Assembly: GCA_015680685.1 (NCBI GenBank)
Contig: MNCI01035196.1
Coordinates: 118,681 to 182,680, forward strand
From: Gnetum montanum
Taxonomy: Eukaryota; Streptophyta; Gnetopsida; Gnetales; Gnetaceae
Direction of reading: 5' to 3'
Length of the DNA stretch: 64,000 nt
A program made the position numbers and the translations under genes. Below the pieces are notes generated by a model. The model was not told where the DNA came from. It ran no database searches and saw only the letters and a list, made by a program, of their open reading frames with translations. Below, in pieces: positions 25,881 to 38,682 of the stretch (the stretch's first letter is position 1; each line of letters starts with the position of its first letter).

Positions 25881-25899
25881 GTACATTGATTTCTATAGG

Positions 25900-27600
25900 G
25901 TATTTGGCTTGATGAAGAAATTGTTACTTCTTTCTAAAGTCAAGATGTTGTGGCAGTTCTTGAGTGAAAAGATAAGTAAGGATGTCATTGTACCATGTTT
26001 TTTTTACAAGCATTTTTTCATTTATTGCTCCTACAAAGAGTTCATCTAGAAACTAATTAGAGAGTGGGCTCTCCTCCTCTTTATTATCCCATCTTAAATA
26101 AGAGAAGTGGTCAATAATCACATTCTTAGTCCCTTTTCAATCTACCATTATGAGATTGAATTCCTACAAGATCACAAACCACTGTATAACATGAGGGCTC
26201 ACCATTACCTTGTTCATGAGGAAGTGAATTGCATTGTGGTTCATGTGCATCAATACTTTGTGACCAAGCACATAGTGCCTAAAATTTTTAAGAGTATACA
26301 CCACTATCATTAGCTCTCTTTCTAAGGTGGTGTAATTTAATTATTCTTCTACAATGCTTTAGCTCACATAGTGGATGTAGTATGGATATGTGTTATCATC
26401 CATCTATGTAAGCATTACTTCCAAGGCATAGTTAGATGCATCCATCATGATGTGGAATAGTTTAGACCAGTCTAGTACTCATAGGATTGGTGTTTCTACA
26501 AGTTTCTCCTTTAAATATTGAAATGCATATTCACATTCCTTGATCCATATGAAAGGTGCATCTTCCTTTGAAAGCTCTACTAATGGTTTTGTGATCTTAG
26601 AGAAATTCTCTATGAATTGTTGGTAGTAGCTAGTGTATCTAAGGAATAACTGAACATCTTTAACCAGATCTAGTTGATGGGTTATTCCTTGGATGATTCT
26701 TATCTTTTCTAGGTCTACCTCAATCCCCTTTTGTGAAACTCAATTCTGTAGCATAATGCCTTCTTGGACCACAAGATGGCTCTTTTGGCAATTAATTCAT
26801 AGGTTTGTTTTAACACATCTCTTCAATACTTGCTTAAGGTGGTCCAAGGCTTGCTTAAATGTAGCTTCATAGGTGGAAAAGTCATTCATAGAGACTTCTA
26901 CACCACTACTAACCTATTTTTGGAAGATACTAAGGACCAAGCATTGAAATGTTATTAGGGCATTGCACAAACCAAATGGCATCTTACAATATGCAAAAGT
27001 CCACCAAGGACTCATGAATGTTGTTTTGGCCTAATCTTCTAAAAAAATTTGGATTTGGTTATAGGCACTATAACCATCCAAGAACCTATAATAACAATGC
27101 CTGAATATGGTATCCAACACTTGATCAACAAATGACAATGAAAAATGATCTTAAAAAATTGGCATATTCAATAGCTTGAAGTCAATGCAGATCCACCATT
27201 TTCCACCCTTCTTCAATACAATTACAAGTGGGCTAACCCACTCGCTATCTATGATGGGATAGATGAACCCCACTTTGAGGAGTTGTTCAATTTCCTCTTT
27301 GATGATCTACTTCAAGTTAGGGTTCAATTGCCTCTATGGCTACTTTTAGGCTTCATGGCTAGGTCAATGTAAATGTGATGTTGGCATATCCTTGGATCGA
27401 TTCTTGTTAGCTTAGGATATGACCAAGCAAAGGCTATTAACCATTTGTTAACCACCTTCAACAAATTTTCTTTCTATTCAAGAGCAAGTTTGGCATTAAT
27501 TATGATCGATTTACCATTATTTAAAAATGCATATTCCATGTCAACCAGTAAATGTTTTAGCTCTAAAGGCTCCTACTTGAAGTTATTAGGGATTTTCAGC
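25900..27600 (-). pseudogene. RT and RNase H of B
   Basis: The RT fingers read GKWWICIDFKLLNM near 27190-27150 and FLDGYSAYNQI near 27085-27050. The palm site reads VSMNDFST near 26890-26870, so the first Asp of the MDD motif is Asn. RNase H (about 26340-26200) is heavily shifted; its TTLERELM-like segment is visible near 26330. The order matches A. The element cannot reverse-transcribe itself. Confidence 0.75.
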
Positions 27601-27749
27601 TCTCCCCAATAGGTAACATCATCTTTGTCAAAGATTTGGGAATGAACTTATTTAAGTTTGCTCATGTCCTTAACATAAGCCTATGTTAGGATCTCAGTTG
27701 GTTCCATGAATAATGTGCTACTATCTGAGTTAGCTATCAGCCATTGGGT

Positions 27750-28260
27750 GCCCTCCTATTTTGTGGCTACTACATACAAACACTTTTGAATATTGATTTT
27801 GTATGCATATTGATTGCATGCTTTAATGTATGTACTTTTGATGGACCAAATCGTTTGCATGCAATTGCACCCATTATTGCTATACATCATGAATGAAATA
27901 TGTTTCTTCTCTATCTTGCCCAATTCATTTTCTTTGGATATTTCCAAAGAGAGATTCCTTATGCCCATATGTGCATCAACCATGCTTAACCAAGCTCTTC
28001 CCATAATGATGAAGAAGTCACTTTTGCAATTTTCAACCTTGAGCACTAGAAAATTAGCAAGATAGAACATTGTCCTCTACTAATCCTAGAGGTATAGTAA
28101 TTGACTAATCTACAATTCTCAATGAATGTTGCTCTTCTTGAGAGGTGGTAGGTTCTAGGCCTTGTACATGTCATGATAGATGAGATTAACTTTGGAACTA
28201 GAGTCAAGAAGAGCCTTGCATAGCTCATGTCTAGTGATCTATAGGAAAATGAGTGGACTT
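27750..28260 (-). pseudogene. Protease region of B
   Basis: The minus strand shows the active-site segment near 28215-28180 (LCKALLDSSSKVNLI in the reading frame, as in A), followed by an open segment at 28070-27756 with IIMGRAWLSMVDAHMGIRNLS. The retropepsin glycine is replaced as in A, suggesting that the change may predate both insertions. Confidence 0.6.
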
Positions 28261-28689
28261 CTTGGGTTATATCTTTTCATGTGAAGATTTCCAACCTTAA
28301 TCCAATCAGAAACAACATGCATTAACATCATAGTGCAAATCTGAGATGGTAGTTGGTTTGAAGGTTACTCAAAGGTATTTCATGTAGAGAATGAGAATAT
28401 TAAAGATGCAGGATGATCAGTTGGACTAGATTGCGAGGGTTGAAGAGGACTGATGAGTTGGAAGAAAGGTATTTTTCTAGATTGATTATCTGAACCACTT
28501 AGTTGGAAAGTCGATTCTGAATGTACAACCCTCGTAGCATTTCATTGCTACAGCTATGGAGGAATCTCATCTTGCATGGATGGATTATGAGGCAACTAGA
28601 TTAAATGTAGAGGTGTGTGTGCAGATAGGGGAGGAGGAAGATATGGATATGGATTTTTCCCTCTAGTAGATGGTGAATATGTTTGGTGG

Positions 28690-30798
28690 TACTCTAGAGG
28701 ATAATAGTGATGTTAAAATGAGGTATAACTTGTAGAACTTCTTGGAGAGACAGGTTGCTGAATAAAGTACTTGTATGGATTTGGTTGCCTATAAGGGTAC
28801 TACTACCTTGATGGTGGCATTTCACATGATTGTGGTTAGTACCACTATTGGTATTATTCATAAGGTTGTAAATGAGTTCCACTTGGGTAGTAAGCTTGTT
28901 ATTGCTAGTGGAACTACCTTGGATTACCTTGAGGATAAGGCAATCACATAGGTGCTTGCCTACATGCTAGTCGAGGATTCAATGCATACATCCCAGACTC
29001 TTGTAAGTGTAACACCACAAGAAAACAACCATTTGGATGTTCATATTGACAAATATCATAATAAATTTTATCATCAGAGTTAGTTTCCACAACTTCCTCT
29101 ACAACAGCAACTTTACCCTTACCTCTTTGGTAGGCATGTTCAGCTTCTTTTCACCTCTTGTTGTTATGATCACTATTTTGCTTTTTTGATTCTTTGGCAA
29201 TCTTTATATAATTTTGAAATTTTTCATTCAAAGAGTCCCATAATTTATCAGCCTTTGTTAAAATGTCAAAAATATATTTTTGGATGGACAAGGTTTTCTT
29301 GTTCACCACTTCATCAAGTGGTGACTCCTCCTTGTCATAAAATTAGACCTCCCATTTTCTTATGAAAGGATCCTTATTATATTTTTCTACACTTTCTCTT
29401 TTTCATAGCTCACCTTCTTCTTTTCCTACCTACTAAATTAGCCTTTGGATCTAATGAGCTCTTGGTTCAAACAATCTTTTTTGAGCATACACCCCAAGGG
29501 TTCTTGTAGTTTTTACTCTAATCCCATCTATGATATGGCAAAGTTGTTCCCTCTAAGAATAATCATGGCTAGGGAATCAATGTAAGAGTGAATAGTATCT
29601 ACCCATCATGACATAAAAGGGTTTATGTATTCCCTATTTTCAACCTTTAATTTTCCTTCTCAAATTACACACTTTGAAGTATTTTTGGTATTTTTCATTA
29701 AATAATTCTAACATGGTATTCCATCAACGAATAGATTCTAGCTCCAAGGACCAATACTAGCATTCAGCTTCTTTGATGAGTATCCTAGGAAAGAGCTTGA
29801 GTTTCTACCATTCATTTTCTATGTTCTGTAAGACACAGGCATCATCGAAAGCTTGTAGATGTGTTTATGGATTAGAGTTGTATCCCCCTCAAATCTTGGA
29901 ATATTATTCATGCCTAAGTGCTTGGTATGGCTATCCTCATATGCCTAGTTGGAATTCTAGCTACCTCTACAATGTTGAGCATACTTCAAGTCACTAATAG
30001 AGGTTCATCATTATCACTGTGTTGATGATGTCGATGATGGTTCTAGCCACCTCTTCATTTTTTGTGGCCTTCATGGTCATTATTGTTTCATTGATCACCT
30101 TCATCACGATTATTTTGATGGCAACATTTATGAGAACTAGCAAATGAAAATAAATGTTGAGAATTAGATGAGGAGGATGAAGAGGAAGGTGGACCACCAC
30201 TACCATTATGATGTCTGCCATCACTTTTTCATTCATTATGATCACCATCCTTAGATCCCTTATTATTGTGACATTTACCTAAGTCCCTACCTTGATTGTC
30301 ACTTTTTCTTGAATATATCTTATGAATAGTGGATCACAGGTTTAGGGTCAGACCCTTATTACCACTAACCAAGGGTGGAGAATCTTCATGTTGAGAACCA
30401 TTAAGGAGAAAATCCTCATTGTCATCTTGATCTAGTAGGAGCAAGGGATTAGTGAAATGTTTTCCCTTTGTAGCCTCATTTTTCTTCTCCTAATGTTGGT
30501 CTTGTTTGTATTATGTTTTAGTGGGATAGTAGTTTTGAGTGTCACAACCATTCACAACATATTCTTCGTGAAGATTTGTGATGCCCAACTTTTTAAGGAT
30601 TTGAAATAGCATCCTACGCACAGATCTATCAGGGAGCAAGATGATGTTGCCCTCTATATCATGCCATCATAATTTGTCATCCTAATGTAGGATGAAGGTG
30701 AAGTTTGGTAAATACTCATTTGGATGAGTATATACCACCTTAGACTCCTATGGGATTGGTGGTTTGACATCTTCATGCTTGTGAGAAGAAGAAGATAT
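28690..30798 (-). pseudogene. Gag of B
   Basis: The start codon at 30798 has mutated to ATA. It is followed by SSSSHKHED. The N-terminal domain (NEYLPNFTFILH, EGNIILLPDRS, NLHEEYVVNG) is at about 30740-30560. The acidic LLLLDQDDNEDFL segment is near 30430. Next is a Ser/His-rich linker (about 30240-30110). The capsid-type Retrotrans_gag domain is at about 29950-29480, and a Lys-rich tail follows. At least eight in-frame stops are visible, several of them TAG/TGA where the A or G copies have W, Q or R. It is collinear with gag of A and with the intact start of D. Confidence 0.75.
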
Positions 30799-30936
30799 TT
30801 TGCAAAAATAAAATAAAATTATGAGTGTGCTTTTATAATTATATGTATTGTAGGAATGATGTTGACCTTGATGTTGATACAACAATATTAATGGTATTCA
30901 TTTAAACCTCAATAGCACACATTTCAACAAACAAAG

Positions 30937-30954
30937 TCCATGGAAACAAAGCTA
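30937..30954 (-). promoter_or_regulatory. Primer binding site of B (decayed tRNA-Asp type)
   Basis: The minus strand reads TAGCTTTGTTTCCATGGA. About 11 of 18 positions match the tRNA-Asp primer complement, and it sits one base after the LTR end. It is weaker than the D, G and H sites but in the right place. Confidence 0.5.
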
Positions 30955-30955
30955 A

Positions 30956-31834
30956 TAACAAGTGACGAGGTACCCCAACGTCCAACCATATGAATCACAA
31001 AGTGTTCACACATGATCTAGTCAAATTCTATGGACTTTATCATTTGTGGTGCAATATTCTTCTAGGAAGTGAATCTTGCCTTAAGGTAAATCATTGTCTT
31101 CCCAATTACAGTTATGATGCACATTAGTATGGTTAAGTGTAATTGAGACATCAAATTTTTATCATTTCATATTTTATGGTTTTGGTGCTTAAAGAGAAAT
31201 AAATTAATTGGATTGACTAATTTAACTTAACTAAGTACTTAGTGTCTAACTAGTCCTAACATAAGCATCCAGTCCCACTTTCCATACATGTCCTAAACCC
31301 ATATATTCACTATTGGGTGACCAAGCACTACACAACTAAGAATACCAAAAAAATGTTGCTGGGATTACCAAGTGAATACATGTTATGCTCTAAGTGATCA
31401 TACTTATGTGTTTAATCTACCTTGCTTAATCACTTCATTCACTTAATTACTAGAAATATTTAATAAATAATTAAAAACATTAAATGCATAAATAAAATAT
31501 TTAATCTATCTAGAATGCTACAAGGTTTATCAAAAAGCTCGTCTTTATTGCTACACACATTGTCATGCTCAGGTAGAACAATGCTCAAATAAAGATCTGT
31601 ACACTTAATGACTCCTACTACAGGCACTTGAGAGAAAAATTATAACTCTCAAATAAACAAACTATAAGAGCTTCATTGCTAGAAAATCTTCATTGCCATA
31701 AATTCAACTAGTGGATGCGTATTTATAGTTGAATACAAACACTGCATCAACAGGGCCTCATTAATACATGATACATCAACGAGGCCCAATCAACAAGGCC
31801 TCGTCGATGTAGCCAACCGAACTATGACTCATCA
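30956..31834 (-). mobile_element. 5' LTR of B
   Basis: It is 879 bp, TGATGAG (31834) to about TGTTA (30956, decayed CATCA). The TATA box is at 31720-31727 (TATTTATA on plus). The U3 contains GATGAGGCC/CAACGAGGCC repeats at about 31745-31815. It is flanked on the right by GTATA. Confidence 0.85.
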
Positions 31835-31839
31835 GTATA
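31835..31839. repeat. Target site duplication of B, right copy
   Basis: GTATA is identical to 18722-18726. Confidence 0.8.
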
Positions 31840-34800
31840 AATATTTTATATTTTTATGTTAAGTAGTTTATATAATGGCAAGTATGTTTTAGAGGTTTTA
31901 TGATACAATGTGTAGATAATATTATATTTTATATTTATGAATTAATAAATCACATTATTAGTAATTTTTATTATGTTTTATATTATCATTTAGTATCCTA
32001 CATATGTTAGTTATTAATTAGAAAGATTTATTTATTAATTATGCAACTTGTTTATTAGGTACATTACTTATTAATATCATATATTATGGGTTATGTTAAT
32101 TGTAACAAGTTAGTGGTGTTATAATTAGTAATTCAAATTAGATAAGCCAAAATTGTTATAATATATGTTTATTAAGGAGATTCTAAGGAATTAGATTAGC
32201 AAGTTTTACTATTTTGAGTTAAACATTACATATATGAAATAAAATTGACATGTATAAGTAGTAAGCTTTTTGTGAGTTTCTAGAGTTGGACATCAGAAAG
32301 CCCTTTAGGATTACAGTTAAATTAGGAAGTCTAAAATCCTATTTATATCTATTCTTGAATCTTATTTAGTATCTAGAATATCTTGTATCTTAGAAGGAAA
32401 AAGCTCTTTTGGGTTGACAAGGGTAGCAAAATGAGTGTTGCAATTAGTAGATCTATGTCATAGTTAGTTCACATGCTTTATGCTCATCTTTTATTTTTAT
32501 TTTTATTTTTTGTTAACTACATGAGACCCTTTGACCATTCCTTTGATATTTATGATTCTACTAGGTTCAAGCTTTTTCATGGGCTATTTGGTACATGAAC
32601 ATTATGTTTCTTTCAACCATGCATGCTATTTTTGGGTCTATTAAATTTAATCATAATTGGAGCTAGTATCTTCTTATGATGTATTAACTACACTACTATA
32701 AATTGTATTTTTATTTTGATTAAAATGATATACTTTGTAGTTATATAAATTTACTTTCATGTTATAGCTAGATAATGATTCCAAATCATCCTTTTCGAAT
32801 TTGGCAGATGCACTTTAATTTTAGTAAATCCTTAAATATATAATTTTGGTATGTTTTTAATTTCATTTCTAATTTTTTTGAATATTTTATTTGTATGCTT
32901 AGTTTAATAACACATAGAAGTGCATTGCACTCCCATTAGACCAATGCAGTGTTATTCAACCAACATGGCAAATTGTGTCATCCCATTACTAATGGCTTGT
33001 AGCAAAATTCATGGCAATTTTTCACAAGTTCTTATGGACATTGTAATCTATAATTCATAGGTCATGACAAATGTAGCAATGCAATAATACAAGTCACAAT
33101 AGATGCACAATTTATTAAAAAGTAGAGATGTATTCTAGATCTTATTTTGTACAAATGACAACTTGATAGCTATGCTGCTATAATCAAAAACTTGATTTTA
33201 GACATCATTTTTATTTAATTGTTGTTTTAGTATCATTATGACTATTCTTAGATTAAGTTAAAATTTCCATGAGATGATTGTTATTATGCCAAGTACACCC
33301 ACCATTAGATCTATTATTTATAATCTCTTCTATAGTAGATAGATTTTCTTGAGTATCTAAATCATTGTAACTAGATTACATTCTTATTTATTATTTTCTT
33401 TAGGAGTTAGCACTAAATTTATGTAACTAGTTTGTAATGGGCATCCTAAAGTATGATTGCCTACCCCCCACACCTACACTCCCCCCTCCCGCCAACTCCA
33501 ATGCATAAGTGATGAAAGTGTGTTCAATCTCATTAGTGTTGATGTACCTTTGGAACATTAGAGGGATGTTTGACACCTTTAGCAGTATATTTATTAGTAA
33601 ATGGGATGGAGTACCATTAATAATTGAAACTAATAAATTAATTCTCATATCCATGGTTTGGTTTTACATATATTTTCTTAGGATTCATATCACTATCCAT
33701 GTCAACATATTTTATATTCTACACTGAATGTAGTGCATGCTATTCTCCTTGATTAATTAAGCGATAGTGATGACTAATGTAATTTTGCTATTATGCTCAT
33801 TTTCTATCATGTAATATGTATCATTGGATGTTCATGAATTTTTTTTGTAGATGTGCATGCTAACATATGATTTCATAGATTGAAGTTTCCCCTAGAATAT
33901 GCCCACAATCCATGGTCCTATATTGATCAAGGAAGGAATTAAAGGATCTCACTTAGTTTTTACTAACATGTTTTGATATTTTAGAGTCTAGAGTTACTAT
34001 AGAAGTTGATTAATCTATTACTTAGTGGCTACTTAGCAATTATTTATGTTTTTTTAGATTATAGGGAATTAATGTTGTATGCAGGTATTATTACTATAAC
34101 TTCAGCCATCAATCATAGATGTATAAACTATGAACTCTTATGTACTTGGACATTCTATATTTGCTAGATTATACTAGCGCAAATTTATTTTTCCACTAGA
34201 TGATGAGTAGAATTAGTGTTATATCTATTCGATAGAATATTATTAATATCAATAATTATATAAATTTTATTTATGATGTTATAATAGATGTGCTAATGGA
34301 GATATATGCACTAGAAGCATAATTATAGAACTATGCTTATACTTTGACTATGTTAATTACATTTTTATTAGGGGAAATTTCATGAATGTAATTACCATAC
34401 ATATAGATAATAATTTAAGTTTAGAAATTATCATGTATGCATAATGTTGATATTTAATAATTAGATATTTGTGTTTATGCAAGATATGATATCAATTTTT
34501 TAAGCATTCAATGTCTTTAGTTAATTCATATCTAAATTTTGGACATCTTATTATGTATATATATTATGTTCTTGATTCATGTTGTGATCTTTTTCCTACT
34601 TCATGTTCATTGTTCATGCATTTCCTTTCCAAAAATGTAATGACATTACCATTATCTCAGTATGAATTTATATTTTCTATGCTTCACTAGTGTTGGTAAC
34701 TTAATTACATTCTTGGATCATCACCATCACTAGAAATCTAGGGATTAGATCAATGTACTATCTTATTTTTCTAGGTTAGGCAACAAGGATATTACAATTC

Positions 34801-35504
34801 CCAAACTAATAAGGATAATAATATGTTCATTTTGTAGTAATCTAAAAAGAAGTATAAAGGACCTATGCCCCTTGGATTATAACTCTTCAAAGTCAATTAT
34901 TTGATACAATATTTTAATTTTCATCATCCTGCATTTTTTATTCTTATAATACAAGTTAATAAACATTTTTGGTTAATTTTGGAGATCCAATTAATCATCA
35001 AATATTCTCTATTAATCATGTAAATTCTAACACAACATTTCTATAAAAAACACCAACATAGCCCTTGCATATGAATTAATGACATTAAGTTTTCAAAACT
35101 AGATCCCAACATATATACACCATCTATATTGGAATAAATGCTTGGAAGTAGTTATATTTGAATTGATATAGATGCATTCATGTAATACCTATCTTGGCAT
35201 ATAAATATACATGTTGGGATGATAAAAAATTTATTTTTTGTCTATAATATTAACTTTTTAGTGTAGAATATAATAATTTTTTTATTTTTAATATACAATA
35301 GAAATGTATTTTAATGAAATATAAAAAATTTTGATATTTATGGGATGTTATAATTTTACTTTAGTCCTAATCTACGTACATATATATAATTTTTTTAAAA
35401 AAAAAATTCATTGGAACTATATTGTATTATTTTTAGTAAAATTTGTCACACTTATCACACATATATATCCAAGGCATCTCTTAGAAATTTTTATAACAAA
35501 ATAT
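31840..35504. other. AT-rich DNA, unassigned (3' side of C?)
   Basis: By position this continues element C after the B insertion, so the C 3' LTR may be here, but I could not recognise it. No reading frame with family features exists; the short frames near 33427-33727 are not recognisable. There is a striking C-rich patch at about 33460-33497 and a very AT-rich, oligo-T/A stretch at 35220-35410. No tRNA or other RNA gene was seen. Confidence 0.4.
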
Positions 35505-36911
35505 TGTTGTGACAAAAAATTGGATAACTAGAAAACCAAAGATCCTAGTGCAAGGGTCTCAACCTCAAATCCCAAGGGCCTGTATAGAAAATAGGATCTG
35601 AGGTGTTGTGGATGATTTGGTAGATCACCCAAGGACTTACAAAGTATCAACGGGGAAAGTAAAATAAAAATCCAATACAGATCTAGAAAATAAATGCATA
35701 GAATAGAATAAAATTAACTATGTTCTAACTTACACACACAAAAAATAGTAAACTTTATTTTGATAAAAATAAAGAGGGATAGAAAATGTGTACAAGATGT
35801 GCTTGAGGAAGTAAGAAATTCACTTTGCTAAGGGTTTGGAGTCTATTGAGATTGGTAGCTTTGAATGCCACAACCAGCTCCATGATCTAAAGGTTCCATA
35901 ACTTCCCATGTTATCAAACCTTGCTACACTCCTCACAAGAATTGTAATGTTGGTGATGGAGTTCAGGGAGGTGGAAGTGCACTAGGGGGTTGGGGGTTAA
36001 GATGTGTGGGGATTTTGTACTACCAAGAAGAGCCACACTAGGAGTCTCAAAGCCTAAGGTGCTCAACATTGGTGTAAACAATGGTTACAAGGGCTATAAG
36101 TTCCATGCAAGGGATGATTCAAAAGCTTTTCCAAAGGTCTTAAATGCAAAAATATGCCTGAATATTCCCAAGTTTCGAACCATTTTATGGTGTTGTAGCT
36201 TGGGCTTTATAGGTTTCATGAGCATCAATTTTACTATATATTTCTACCTAATTGTTGATAGATTTCTGCTATGTACAATTGTTACAAGTATATAAATCCA
36301 GTTGGGTTACTATGTATGATAAGTTTTGATATCCCCATGACATCAAACCATTCCATTTACCAAAAATAGTAAATGATATTTCACCCATGCTAAGCCTTCC
36401 AATAGCAATGTTGAAATGTAGGATTAACATTGAAGTTGGATCAATGCTAAAATTTTGGACCAAGCTGGAGCAATGTTGGGGGTTGAAGGAGTTATTCCTC
36501 GCAACACTAGGCATAAGTGGGGTTGTACCCCCTAACAAGTATCTCCAATGTAACAAATGTTATACCCCTTGCAAAACCCATCAAAATGTCAATTTTGGCA
36601 ACCTAAAAGGCATTTTTGACCCCCAAGCCTAAATATAGGTATAATATGGCTTTTTTCACTTATGAGTTGATGATTTGACCACTTTTGAGGCATTTTTCAA
36701 CACCAAAAGCTAAAGCATGTGAAATTTCATCTCTTGGAATACAATCTTCATATTTTACAATGAAGTTTTAGCCTTAGGTTTCATGGGGTGAGGTATATAA
36801 ATCAAATAGGCTACAACATGCATTTTTGGGGGTGTTTCATTGGTGCCTCTTCACTGGTTTCTAAAGGATTGACTCAAGAGGCATCAAAATGGAATAAAAA
36901 ACACTAATACA
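35505..36911 (-). mobile_element. LTR of family K, probably 3' LTR of F
   Basis: About 1.4 kb on the minus strand, TGTATTAG (36911) to TCACAACA (35505). The TATA box is at about 36209 (TATAAAG on minus). It aligns to the plus-strand LTR at 60897-62476 over U3 (36880-36300 against 60960-61480) and over R/U5 (35830-35510 against 62150-62470). Being minus-strand and downstream of the minus-strand pol at 51.0-54.5 kb, it is best read as the 3' LTR of element F. That link is inference. Confidence 0.6.
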
Positions 36912-37163
36912 AATTTGTCACCAATGATTCCTCTCTACACTTGGCTCAGTCATGTCAAACCATGCCAAAGAGTGCTTATGATGATGGGGTAATGCTATGG
37001 TGAGGAAATAGTAATGAGGTTATAGAAACACTATTATGAAGGTTAGTAATTTGTTCTATAGTTGACATCATAACTACAGTGTGGCATTGATATGTTGATC
37101 ACTCAGTGGGTTTTGTAGTTCATGTTTTGAATTGTTGGTCACTTAGCAAATGTGTTTGAGGAC
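36912..37163 (-). other. F 3' untranslated remnant before its LTR
   Basis: Non-coding. On the minus strand an AGAGAGGAA purine stretch lies near 36940, a possible decayed polypurine tract. E is inserted at its right end. Confidence 0.35.
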
Positions 37164-37168
37164 CCAAC
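37164..37168. repeat. Probable target duplication of E, left copy
   Basis: CCAAC matches 50288-50292 on the other side of E. The LTR edge beside it is decayed, so the exact junction is uncertain by a few bases. Confidence 0.55.
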
Positions 37169-38440
37169 TATGAATAATTGAACTTAGAAATGGTGTAGAT
37201 GAATAAGTTTTTCAAATTAAAATTCTTTTAGATAAATCACATACACCAAATTTAACATAGTTCCCCAACTTGGGTAGTCCACTTTTTGAGGGTATTTTGC
37301 AAGCATACCTCCAAACTTTTTTTCTCTCAAATGTGGTTTGAAGGATACCACATCCTATAAAAGCTTTAAGATTCACTTCAAAGTTATTTAACACTATGAA
37401 TCCACTCAACCTTGTAAGGTTCCAACAAGCTTAGAATGTGGTTTCTAGGATCCCACAACCTTTACAACTTGAGCTCTACTCTAGATTATTGTGGCACTAC
37501 ACCAACACTCAATCCCATAGGATCTTGACAAGCTCAAGCAAAGTGCCTTTTCCTAAGAAGCATATAAATCCTACAGGGCAATAGAAAATAATAACAATCA
37601 CAAGGGATGAATACAACTAAGTTTGTTGATAATTGTACTTGAGGTACAACTCACTTTACAATAGATAAAAGATAGTACAATGAGGAGTAACAATGATTAT
37701 AATGATTACCAAATGATTACACAAGTATAGTACAAAAGCTTGCAAATTTTCCAATGAGAATGATGTCTTCTTATAGCCACTATATTTCCTAAATTACCTT
37801 AGAGTTTATGTAATGGTTAGATAACAATTACTAAAGTTGTCTTCCTCATGACTAAGATGTCTTTCTGCATTTCACCTCCATTCTAGGAAGACGTCTTCTT
37901 TTGGTGAAAAATGTCTTTCTCCAATTGACCTTCATTTTGGAAAGATATCTTTGTTTAAGGAATGACATTTTTCTATCCAAAAAGATGTTTGCTAGTTTGT
38001 AGAGACATATTCTCCTATGCTACCTTCCATTCTTCCAAGACATCTTCCTTCTCTTGGAGATGTCTTTCCTTAGCTTCCTTTGTCCTTTAAAATCTTCATT
38101 TCTTGTTCACAATCTTGTACTTGTGCGTGCTCTTACAATTTCTTGAAGATGTTAACTTTACTTGTAAGTCATTTGGTCCTTGTCCACATTCTTTGAAAAC
38201 TTGCATGTTTGCTTAAGACCTTGTAGATAACCTTTTCCTTTGAGCTCTTCTTTTATCTAAACCAATTTGTTCCTTACCATTAATGTAGGCTTCATCCTGG
38301 TCTCTATGCTATTGCTTTGTAGGTGTCATCTCATCTTGGTTTTCCATGTACTTTATCCTACAAATGCAATAATCACATAATCATACAAACAAACATGGAC
38401 TCCATATTACTTAACATTTTGACACCCCCAAATGTCAACA
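37169..38440 (-). mobile_element. 3' LTR of E
   Basis: About 1.27 kb, TGTTGACATTT (38440) down to a decayed TTCAATTA end near 37177. It aligns throughout with 49046-50287. It contains a cluster of imperfect palindromes of the form AAGACRTCTT at 37850-38075. Confidence 0.8.
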
Positions 38441-38457
38441 ATCTCCCTTTTTTTTGG
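38441..38457 (-). other. Polypurine tract of E
   Basis: On the minus strand, an A-run, GGGAGAT and T directly precede the LTR TGTTGAC. This is the AAAGGGGGAGATTG tract typical of plant Ty1/copia, slightly altered. It identifies the LTR at left as the 3' LTR. Confidence 0.75.
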
Positions 38458-38682
38458 TGATGTTTAAAACTTAAGAAAATGGACTAGTAATCACACAATA
38501 TCCAAATATACAAATATATACATAACCATTCTCTTTCCCATTTTGAATAGTAGGAAAAAGGGTAAAGCAAATTAAGCCTATCATAATATTTTAATAGTAT
38601 AACCCAAGATCATAAAAGCAACTCTTCCATTTGCTAAAAGGAAATGAAAAAAAGTCAATATTGTGTAATTGTAGTCATACAA
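38458..38682 (-). other. E internal DNA left of D
   Basis: AT-rich, with no coding signal. It joins 45848 onward once D is removed. Confidence 0.5.

Larger units (their letters stand above)
18727..31834 (-). mobile_element. Full-length Ty3/gypsy element B
   Basis: It is 13.1 kb on the minus strand: 5' LTR (30956-31834), primer site, gag, protease, RT/RNase H, integrase, spacer, ORF3, polypurine tract and 3' LTR (18727-19626). It is flanked by perfect GTATA duplications. Its LTRs differ by very roughly one base in seven by eye, so the insertion is old. All frames are broken. It is the only structurally complete member of the A/B family here and defines the family layout. Confidence 0.9.

Noticed and set aside
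1892-31834. A and B as one inverted duplication
   Set aside because: B has its own perfect target duplication in C-side DNA and A ends at a different point of C, so they are separate insertions.
33427-33727. Overlapping short frames on both strands
   Set aside because: No recognisable motif; one ends in low-complexity Gly/Val encoded by the C-rich block. Probably chance.
35220-35410. Possible regulatory AT-rich island
   Set aside because: Simple oligo-A/T runs without a gene nearby.
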